Assembly: GCA_037147395.1 (NCBI GenBank) | Contig: JBAWVG010000068.1 | Location: forward strand, 1-6,298 | Reading direction: 5' to 3' | Length of the DNA stretch: 6,298 nt | Source of the DNA: VFJL01 sp037147395 | GTDB lineage: Bacteria > Pseudomonadota > Gammaproteobacteria > Burkholderiales > Nitrosomonadaceae | Shown here: positions 1 to 5,243 of the stretch, one piece after another | How the letters are laid out: the number at the start of each line of letters is the position of its first letter | How positions within the stretch are numbered: the first letter of the stretch is position 1 | Made by a program: the position numbers and the translations under genes | Notes under the pieces: model-generated | The model's database searches: none | Told to the model about the DNA's origin: nothing | Seen by the model: the letters and a program-made list of their open reading frames with translations, nothing else

Positions 1-1823
1 TCTCCCACGGTGATCTTTCGATCACCATTAGACTCAGCATCCCCCTCCAGACCCTTCATCAGCCAATAACTAAAAAGACCCTGCTGTGCATCATCATAGG
101 TGGAAGAGAGTTGCGCCCCTGTCGCGGCAGCCAGCAATGTCACATTTGGCGGCAGGCCATTCTCGTCTGGAACAATACCGATGGGCCTCGCCCCCGTCAG
201 TAAGACCCCTTTCCCACGCGTTGCACCGGAGTAACAGGTATCCATAAATAGAGTGACCGTCTGAGCACCCTTAGCCGATGCAATCAGGTCATCTCGCAAG
301 ATGCTGGTCTCATCTAACAGACTAGGGTCCCCATCTGCCGGCAGTAAATAGCTCTTGCTACCATCGACACTCGACAGCCCATGCCCCGCGAAAAAGATAT
401 AAACATCAGACCTCCCATCCACAATTTCACTCTTCATCCAGGCCCGTATCGCTTTCAATAAATCAGTCCGGCCGGCCTGTGCATTCGTCAGTAACTTAAT
501 CCTCTTGATCGGCACACCCAGGGCATGGTGCGCATAATCATAAAAAAGACTCGCATCCGAATCTGCGTACTGTGCCTGAGGAAGGTTAGAGTAAGACTCG
601 ATACCAACAATGAGGGCCACTGCACTTGGATTCGGTTTCGCCATCATCTTGCGCGGATTCAGTAGAGCAATCTCATCCATCATCTGTGTCATTTTCCGCT
701 CGGCACTCACCTCAGCATCTCCCCTCTGCCCAAACTCATCCAACACGCTCAGCCGATAGGTCGTTATTCCTACGGGCGGGACCCGGGTCACCTTGAAGGA
801 CCCATCCTTGGACAGAGGCATCTCCAGATCCCGTCCATTGATCAGTACTTGGGAGATGCCGACACTGCTTGTCACCCTCCCAATCAGCTCTATCGAGCCA
901 TCATCACGTAGAGGGGATGACTCAAAAGTCAGCAATGGCACGGAGACTGGACCTGTATTTCTCGTCTCATTACGGACTGAATGGATGACCTGCTGTGGCC
1001 GCTGTGGATGAACTTGCATGGCAGCGATCTTCTTCGCTGCCAAGATCATATTGGGTCTCTCAAGGACGGTCATGGCAGGACCATAACCCTGTGCTGCAGA
1101 TAGGTGATACCAGTGAACGGCCTCTTCATAGTCTTGGATCACTCCCTGCCCGCTGTCATACATCCAACCCAGGTGAAATTGCCCCCCAGGATCTCTCTGC
1201 GCGGCCGATAGTCGGAACCACTTCAAGGCGGCTTGATAATCCTTGGCCACCCCCCACCCCCCGGCATACCTCACACCGAGTTGAGTCTGCGCAACTGCAA
1301 GACCTTGAGTTGCAGAGAGTCGATACCAATTCACCGCCTCCTGATAATCTCGTTTGACCCCCTGACCATGGTCGTACATCCACCCCAGGTTAAATTGCGC
1401 ACCAGGGCTACCTTGTGCAGATGCCAAACGGTACCAATGCACCGCCTCCTGATAGTCTTGGATCACTCCCTGTCCACTGGCGTACATACATCCCAGACTG
1501 AACTGGGCCGCTTCATGTCCACTCAGTGCCGCCAGACGGTACCAGTGCAAGGCCGTCTGATAGTCTTGTTTTACACCATCCCCCTGTGCATACATAGAAC
1601 CCAGGTTGTACTGAGCAATCGCACTCCCGCCACCGGCCAATGGTCTAAATAACTTTATGGCATGAACGTAGTCTCCCCTGCTATAGGATGCATAGGCATC
1701 ATTGAGTGTGGCCGAGATGGCCGTGCCGGTAAATAGAATGCAGGAGATGGTTACGATCGCGAACCATTTCAGGTGTGTGATGACCCCCTCTGTCGGTCGA
1801 GATACGCTACATTTATTTAGCAT
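1..1823 (-). CDS. Exported Sel1-repeat and caspase-like (peptidase C14) protein, partial: 3' end beyond the window
   Basis: The frame is open from an ATG at 1823 to the left edge, 607 codons with no stop. Residues 1-38 look like a Sec signal peptide: Lys19, a hydrophobic core around 20-36, then a likely cleavage after AISA. Residues about 41-66 form a TPR-like helix pair, and about 68-247 hold five Sel1-like repeats of 36 residues with the pattern AQ.LG.MY..G.GV..DY..A..WYR.A. Residues about 293-375 look like the Ig-like beta-sandwich often found before bacterial caspase domains. The caspase-like domain starts near 400 (ALIVGIESY). It has the catalytic His in FFAGHG (His481) and the catalytic Cys in FMDTCYSG (Cys530). 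Residues 597-605 (ESNGDRKIT) resemble a calcium-binding DxNxDGxIT loop. The family cleaves peptides after basic or acidic residues; substrate here is unknown. Sel1 repeats usually bind proteins. An in-frame TAG lies upstream and no good ribosome site precedes the ATG. Domain calls are firm; biological role is not. Confidence 0.93.
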   Translation of the reverse strand, partial: MLNKCSVSRPTEGVITHLKWFAIVTISCILFTGTAISATLNDAYASYSRGDYVHAIKLFRPLAGGGSAIAQYNLGSMYAQGDGVKQDYQTALHWYRLAALSGHEAAQFSLGCMYASGQGVIQDYQEAVHWYRLASAQGSPGAQFNLGWMYDHGQGVKRDYQEAVNWYRLSATQGLAVAQTQLGVRYAGGWGVAKDYQAALKWFRLSAAQRDPGGQFHLGWMYDSGQGVIQDYEEAVHWYHLSAAQGYGPAMTVLERPNMILAAKKIAAMQVHPQRPQQVIHSVRNETRNTGPVSVPLLTFESSPLRDDGSIELIGRVTSSVGISQVLINGRDLEMPLSKDGSFKVTRVPPVGITTYRLSVLDEFGQRGDAEVSAERKMTQMMDEIALLNPRKMMAKPNPSAVALIVGIESYSNLPQAQYADSDASLFYDYAHHALGVPIKRIKLLTNAQAGRTDLLKAIRAWMKSEIVDGRSDVYIFFAGHGLSSVDGSKSYLLPADGDPSLLDETSILRDDLIASAKGAQTVTLFMDTCYSGATRGKGVLLTGARPIGIVPDENGLPPNVTLLAAATGAQLSSTYDDAQQGLFSYWLMKGLEGDAESNGDRKITVG

Positions 1824-1854
1824 AGTCAGTCGTGTCGGCGATCGTAAATAAATG
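1810..1854 (-). promoter_or_regulatory. AT-rich inverted repeat bracketing the start codon of the caspase gene
   Basis: CATTTATTTA at 1810-1819 and TAAATAAATG at 1845-1854 are perfect reverse complements of 10 bp, separated by 25 bases. In the minus-strand mRNA the two arms would pair, with the AUG (1823-1821) at the base of the loop. This could be an RNA hairpin that exposes or hides the start codon, or a DNA operator. The repeat is seen directly; function is inference. An AT-only core means the stem would be weak. Confidence 0.4.
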
Positions 1855-1907
1855 CTCTATCAATCTAATGCAGCGATACGCTAAACACAGACCCATTCAA
1901 TGGACCT

Positions 1908-2148
1908 AACATCACCAGATGGATCGTATTTAATTTTTTCAATTGAGGTCCCTCATAACTCACACAGCAGAAAAGTATCTTCCTCGTCATCCCCTGATTC
2001 GATAGAAGATGTGTCTCCAGATTAAGTTGCATACTAGCCCCCGGTAACAGCAACGTCATGAGCAAAAGGGACAGATCTTTATGAGTAAAATGAACCGCTC
2101 AGGATGGTTCATGTGGGATGCATCTTTACCAGGTGATCTAGTAGAAAT
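1908..2148 (-). repeat. Diverged direct repeat, copy A, upstream of the caspase gene
   Basis: This stretch aligns with 2695-2933 in the same orientation, with an offset of 787 falling to 785 bases, so only a few small gaps. By hand, 2028-2107 against 2813-2892 gives 62 identities in 80 ungapped columns, including the exact TGCATACTAGCCCC at 2028-2041. Flanking parts are about 60-75 percent identical, and 1977-2007 aligns poorly. The gene-proximal end is about 85 bases upstream of the caspase ATG. No terminal inverted repeats or target duplications are visible, so there is no sign of transposition. It contains a 66-codon minus-strand frame (2065-1865) that is not conserved in copy B. Confidence 0.75.
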
Positions 2149-2393
2149 GACTTACAGGGGAGGTACTTCGACCTGAATGCAATAAATGAGGGACGGAATG
2201 AAATTCCATCGGAATCGATGGCGATGGCGAGGATGCTAAATATATCGTGACGCAGAATGCTGTACAGATCCGACTGACAAGCACGTCACCATAATGAGCA
2301 TGCTCAGATCAGTCGTTTTAATTTCCAGAAGATTATGGAAACAACCCACCCTGAGGATCGGATTGATCAATCTCACTCTTGGCATTCATTACA
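2149..2393. other. Intergenic stretch with a possible decayed bactofilin 3' half
   Basis: No intact gene is seen on either strand. On the minus strand near 2350-2314, in a different frame from the bactofilin fragment, the translation includes RVGCFHNLLEIKT. It resembles the conserved C-terminal ARVxGxxxYxxLEIxxG segment of bactofilins and sits at roughly the expected distance after the break, with several stop codons between. Two hairpin-forming inverted repeats also lie here: TTTCCA/TGGAAA at 2322-2341 and CGACTGA/TCAGTCG at 2271-2315. The coding-remnant reading is an inference from a short match. Confidence 0.4.
2271..2315. repeat. Nested inverted repeat with a 12-bp palindrome
   Basis: CGACTGA (2271-2277) and TCAGTCG (2309-2315) are reverse complements enclosing 31 bases, which include the perfect palindrome TGAGCATGCTCA (2295-2306). 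On the plus strand the outer 3' arm runs into TTTTAATTT, faintly terminator-like, but the long loop and absence of an upstream plus-strand gene argue against that. Function unknown. Confidence 0.35.
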
Positions 2394-2624
2394 TCAAGCC
2401 ATTACAGCGGGTGAGGTAATTAAAGATCCACTGATAACCTTATGAGTCACCCATATCGCCCCCTCGACACTTGCCCTCTCGCTGAGTATCAGCGTGCTTC
2501 GTTTTTGCGCTATTTCGGTAATATTTCCACGGACATGCCCATCGATCAGAATGCTGCCACAAAAAGTAATGTCGCCCACAATCTGAGTTCCTGCACCGAT
2601 AACTGAGTCATTTTTTTTAAACAT
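2394..2624 (-). pseudogene. Bactofilin (polymer-forming cytoskeletal protein), truncated after the N-terminal half
   Basis: The frame from ATG 2624 gives 76 residues beginning MFKKNDSVIGAGTQIVGDI, the usual start of a proteobacterial bactofilin: a short charged lead, then an IGxGTxIxGDI strand. It continues with the beta-helical rungs GSILIDGHVRGNI, LILSERASVEGAI and VTHKVISG. Bactofilins assemble without nucleotide into filaments that act as scaffolds for cell shape, stalks or wall enzymes. A normal member is roughly 110-150 residues. Here similarity stops after VISG, and the frame ends ten residues later, so the C-terminal rungs and the LExxxGAxVxG segment are lost. I chose ATG 2624 because AGAGGGT lies just upstream of it; an in-frame ATG at 2699 would add 25 unrelated residues. 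The family call is good. The broken state is likely, since a half-length beta-helix could still fold but would lack a polymer interface. Confidence 0.72.
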
Positions 2625-2625
2625 T

Positions 2626-2636
2626 TTTACCCTCTT
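2626..2636 (-). promoter_or_regulatory. Ribosome binding site of the bactofilin fragment
   Basis: On the minus strand AAGAGGGT stands about four to five bases before ATG 2624, a good Shine-Dalgarno match. It decides the start in favour of 2624 over the ATG at 2699. Confidence 0.6.
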
Positions 2637-2694
2637 TTTCTTAGGTAAATCACAAACCATTTGAAACGGGATTATCATCTCGATCACCTCAATC

Positions 2695-2933
2695 AACATC
2701 TCCAGATATTTCGTTTTAGATTGTTCATTTCAGGTCATCTATAAATCACATATCAGAGAAATGTTTTGATTATCACCTCCTCTCTTGTCGATCATGAGGC
2801 TCACAATCAAGGTGCATACTAGCCCCTCGTCACTGTGTCGTCATGGGCGAAAGAGACCGATCTTGATAAGTAAAATAAACTGCTAAAAATGGGAATGGAG
2901 AGGTTCATCTTGACTAGAGCAGCTAGTACAAAT
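2695..2933 (-). repeat. Diverged direct repeat, copy B, upstream of the bactofilin fragment
   Basis: This is the partner of 1908-2148. Matching blocks include AACATCNCCAGAT at 2695-2707, AGGTC at 2732-2736, TGCATACTAGCCCC at 2813-2826, AGTAAAAT at 2868-2875 and CTAGTA at 2923-2928. Its gene-proximal end is about 70 bases upstream of the bactofilin ATG, comparable to copy A and the caspase ATG. Relative to the 66-codon frame in copy A, this copy carries an early in-frame TGA, so the conserved unit is more likely a leader or regulatory DNA than a protein. Confidence 0.75.
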
Positions 2934-3270
2934 AGACCAGATAGATGAACAGAGTCAGCACTGTTGAGAGGCAGTTTAAGCAGATGATTTGATGCTGAAG
3001 GTGCTGAAAGTGGTTCTCTACAAAAAACCTTTCTCTGCGGTTAGATCTGTGGAATGGTGGTGACTAAAAATCAAATTGAATATTCAAAAATAAAACTCTC
3101 CCTGAGTGAGGGGGAGTTGCTTCACATGATGCAATCGCTTAGATGGCTCGCACTAGGGTGAGTGTAGCTCAGAGGCAATATGGCTCAATCCTCACGCGAT
3201 CAGTAGACCGCCTCGAACCCCTATACACCTTCCAGTGTGTCCTGCATCGCAGTATCGGGCCGGCATTCCC
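2934..3270. other. Non-coding intergenic region between the bactofilin leader and the metal operon
   Basis: I see no supportable gene on either strand. The stretch holds a 12-bp palindrome, TTGAATATTCAA, at 3076-3087, a minus-strand terminator at 3086-3118, and the upstream flank of the metal-operon promoter. A partial resemblance to a tRNA near 3158-3235 does not fold as one. Confidence 0.6.
3086..3118 (-). terminator. Rho-independent terminator reading leftwards
   Basis: On the minus strand AACTCCCCC (3118-3110) pairs with GGGAGAGTT (3102-3094) through a seven-base loop. The stem is nine pairs including one G-T, and is followed at once by TTATTTTT (3093-3086). On the plus strand the same stem is followed by GCTTCAC, so it should work only leftwards. 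No convincing minus-strand gene ends just before it, so what it terminates is unclear. Confidence 0.7.
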
Positions 3271-3299
3271 TTGACATTCACCACTGATCCGAATAGAGT
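3271..3299 (+). promoter_or_regulatory. Sigma-70 type promoter of the metal-efflux operon
   Basis: TTGACA at 3271-3276 is a perfect -35 hexamer. After exactly 17 bases comes TAGAGT at 3294-3299, matching the TATAAT consensus at four of six positions. Transcription would begin near 3305-3307, which leaves the TTG at 3302 outside the transcript and favours the ATG at 3326 as the first gene's start. The 17-base spacer is normal, so a MerR/CueR-type long-spacer promoter is not indicated. I see no clear operator dyad. Confidence 0.6.
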
Positions 3300-3325
3300 T
3301 TTTGGAAATTAGCGCGGATAACGGT

Positions 3326-3793
3326 ATGGTTATGAGTCGTTCCTTCAAGCAACATGCCTGTCGCATACTGACAGGTACAGTGCTGTTCTCACAGTTGGCT
3401 GTGGCGGCTTATGCCTGCCCTGGAATATCCGCCGTGATGCTGCTTGATCGGAGTCAGAGTCACCCCATCTCTGCTGCTGGTGAATCCGACCTGTTTATCG
3501 CCGGCATGGGCGATCAGACGGATAAGATGACCTCGAACTGCGAGCAGATGAATCAGTCGGTGCAAACAGACCGAACCACACAGAATCTCTGTGCTGAACA
3601 CTGTAAGTATGGGCAGCAAAGTGCAGACCGTGCCTCATCGCCGATGCCGCCAGCGATGCTGCTCACCACCCTCTACGCCACCCCGCTGCAGTCAGAGACT
3701 AGCGGCTATATCCGCCCCCTAACCGCTCTAGAGTACCCTCCCCCACAGACTTCTCCGCCTCACACTATCCTCCACTGTTGTTTCCGTATTTGA
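3326..3793 (+). CDS. Small secreted Cys/His/Met-containing protein of the copper operon, HCCFRI C-terminus
   Basis: The protein has 155 residues from ATG 3326; an ATG at 3332 is equally possible, and neither has a strong ribosome site. Residues 1-30 form a signal peptide (RSFKQHACR, then a hydrophobic core, then AVAAYA), with cleavage likely before Cys31. It is not a good lipobox. The mature part contains Cys31, Cys72, the cluster LCAEHC (Cys89, His92, Cys93) followed by KYGQQSADR, a Pro/Met-rich linker SPMPPAML, and a Pro-rich tail ending HCCFRI (Cys151, Cys152). I recall similar short proteins with an LCxxHC motif and a terminal HCCFRI next to Cus-type efflux genes in proteobacteria. They are usually annotated as hypothetical or CopL-like, and I cannot confirm this here. 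Spare thiols, His and Met in a periplasmic protein in this operon suggest metal binding, as sensor, buffer or chaperone for Cu(I)/Ag(I). That role is inference. Confidence 0.8.
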   Translation: MVMSRSFKQHACRILTGTVLFSQLAVAAYACPGISAVMLLDRSQSHPISAAGESDLFIAGMGDQTDKMTSNCEQMNQSVQTDRTTQNLCAEHCKYGQQSADRASSPMPPAMLLTTLYATPLQSETSGYIRPLTALEYPPPQTSPPHTILHCCFRI

Positions 3794-3818
3794 CCCTCCC
3801 GTTGCTGCCTATGCTGTG

Positions 3819-3835
3819 ACAGCCTAAAAGGCTGT
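3819..3835 (+). other. Hairpin between the small protein gene and the channel gene
   Basis: ACAGCCT (3819-3825) and AGGCTGT (3829-3835) form a perfect seven-base-pair stem with an AAA loop, in the 135-base gap before the channel gene. The following TTCAACATATT is not a U-tract, so full termination is unlikely. It could be an attenuator, a processing site or an mRNA-stabilising element that sets different levels for the first gene and the pump genes. Confidence 0.5.
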
Positions 3836-3918
3836 TCAACATATTGACTGTGCATGTGCGTACCTGCGTGTTTCGGAGCGCATGTCAGGCAGTCACCGGC
3901 TCATTTCTACTTGTCATC

Positions 3919-3923
3919 GGGAG
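3919..3923 (+). promoter_or_regulatory. Ribosome binding site fixing the channel gene start
   Basis: GGGAG stands five bases before ATG 3929, which also begins the signal peptide. It decides the start against the in-frame ATG at 3854. Confidence 0.65.
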
Positions 3924-3928
3924 AGACC

Positions 3929-5242
3929 ATGATTATCGGTTGTCCATACACCGCACAACGGTGTGCCCTATATTTGCATAGCCTTCTCGGCGCCATTGCA
4001 TTGGTGCTGTTTTCAGGAGTGGCCCCAAACTATGCTCATGCAGGACATACCCTAACCTTCATCCAAGCATTGCATCTTGCGCAGGAGCGTTCTCGACAAT
4101 TGGTTGCACAGGAAGCGGCTGCAGATGCCGCTCGCAGCCTTGCAGTTGCTGCCGGGAGACTGCCTGATCCGACACTACAGTTGGGCATTAATAACTTACC
4201 AATCAGCGGCATGGATCAATTCAGTATTGGTCGTGATTTCATGACCATGCGCTCATATGGGGTGGCACAAGAATTTGTCCGCCCAGAGAAACGTCAGGCC
4301 CGTGCTGCACGCTTTGAACGTGAGGCAGAGGGAGCCGAGGTCGGTCGGGAATTGGCACTCGCTACATTGCAACGTGAGACAGCGTTGGCGTGGCTGGAAC
4401 GATACTACCAAGAGGCGATTCGTACACTATTGGTACAACAACGCGATGAGGCGAAGCTTCAGATTAATGCAGCTGAATCGGCCTACCGTAGTAACCGTGG
4501 CCCCCAGGTGGATGTCTTCATATCACGCTCTTCAGTTGCTCAAATTGAAGATCAGATTGCACAGATAGAACGACAGATACTAATCGCCAAGACAATGCTC
4601 TCACGATGGATCGGAGATGAGGCTGAGGCCCCCCTTGGAGAAAAGCCGACGATCGAGACCACTCATCTCAAGGACACGGACTTCGCCACCCAGTTAAACC
4701 ATCACTCGGTATTGGCTGTATTGGCTAAGCAGGAAGAGATCGCCAGCGCTGAGGCAGAGATTGCCAGAACCAATAAAAAAACAGACTGGAATATGGCCAT
4801 GGCGTACAACCAGCGTGGCTCAGTTTATAGCGATATGGTTTCAGTCGGTATCTCGATCCCCCTGCAATGGGATCAGAGAAACCGTCAAGATCGTGAACTG
4901 TCTGCCCGTCTCTCATTAGTCGAGAGGGTCCGTGCGCAAAGAGAGGAGGCAGTACGAGCTCATGTCGCAGAAGTGCGGTCGATGCTGCAGGAGTGGCAAA
5001 GTAATCGAGATCGATTCACTCGTTATGATGAGACCTTAATCCCTCTGGCTCGAGAACGAACTCAGGCGGCATTGGTGGGTTATCGTGCCGGCACAGACAC
5101 ACTCAATACCGTTCTGGATGCACGCCGAAATGAGATCACCATACGTACGGAAAGGCTCAAGTTAGAGTTGGAGACGGCGCGTTTATGGGCGCGTCTTAAC
5201 TTCCAGACCCCTACAGATCATTCTACTTCCTCAGGGCATTGA
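3929..5242 (+). CDS. TolC-family outer-membrane efflux channel, CusC-type
   Basis: This is the outer-membrane duct of a tripartite metal exporter, expected to form a trimeric barrel with a periplasmic alpha-helical tunnel that docks to the adaptor encoded next. I start it at ATG 3929 (437 residues) because GGGAG lies five bases upstream and a signal peptide begins there: hydrophobic LLGAIALVLFSG, cleavage after AHA at residue 38. An upstream in-frame ATG at 3854 would only add 25 polar residues. The first TolC repeat opens with LTFIQALHLAQERS, followed by AAGRLPDPTLQLGINNLP and FMTMRSYGVAQEF, which I associate with heavy-metal TolC proteins. Long coiled-coil helices cover about 118-230 and 305-425, and the second repeat ends in ARLWARLNFQTP. 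No lipidation Cys follows the signal peptide, unlike E. coli CusC. Length is normal. The stop is one base before the adaptor ATG, so translation is coupled. CzcC-like use for other metals is possible but less likely given the adaptor. Confidence 0.9.
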   Translation: MIIGCPYTAQRCALYLHSLLGAIALVLFSGVAPNYAHAGHTLTFIQALHLAQERSRQLVAQEAAADAARSLAVAAGRLPDPTLQLGINNLPISGMDQFSIGRDFMTMRSYGVAQEFVRPEKRQARAARFEREAEGAEVGRELALATLQRETALAWLERYYQEAIRTLLVQQRDEAKLQINAAESAYRSNRGPQVDVFISRSSVAQIEDQIAQIERQILIAKTMLSRWIGDEAEAPLGEKPTIETTHLKDTDFATQLNHHSVLAVLAKQEEIASAEAEIARTNKKTDWNMAMAYNQRGSVYSDMVSVGISIPLQWDQRNRQDRELSARLSLVERVRAQREEAVRAHVAEVRSMLQEWQSNRDRFTRYDETLIPLARERTQAALVGYRAGTDTLNTVLDARRNEITIRTERLKLELETARLWARLNFQTPTDHSTSSGH

Positions 5243-5243
5243 C

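Noticed and set aside
793..1652. Several frames of 72-139 codons on either strand within the left gene
   Set aside because: They overlap the Sel1 and beta-sandwich coding region of the caspase gene and show only translated repeat pattern, with no domains of their own.
1000..1690. DNA tandem repeats with a period of about 108 bases
   Set aside because: They are fully explained by the 36-residue Sel1 repeats of the protein, not a satellite or CRISPR array.
1801..1883. Nine-base direct repeat GATACGCTA at 1801-1809 and 1875-1883
   Set aside because: It is too short and isolated to separate from chance, and one copy lies inside the caspase gene.
1865..2065. Minus-strand frame of 66 codons inside repeat copy A
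   Set aside because: It starts at TTG without a ribosome site, matches no family I recognise, and the aligned frame in copy B carries an early TGA.
3158..3240. tRNA-like stretch (TAGCTCAG then later TCGAACC)
   Set aside because: The D-arm has no matching 3' half, the bases around TCGAACC do not pair as a T-stem, and the acceptor ends pair poorly.
3229..3245. CueR-like half-site ACCTTCC upstream of the operon promoter
   Set aside because: There is no matching GGAAGGT arm, and the promoter spacer is 17 bases, not the 19-20 typical of MerR-family control.
3302..3325. TTG start extending the small secreted protein by eight residues
   Set aside because: It lies upstream of the predicted transcription start and places polar residues ahead of the signal peptide.
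3169..3366. Minus-strand frame overlapping the metal operon promoter
   Set aside because: It has no ribosome site or recognisable domain and overlaps both the promoter and the signal peptide of the better-supported plus-strand gene.
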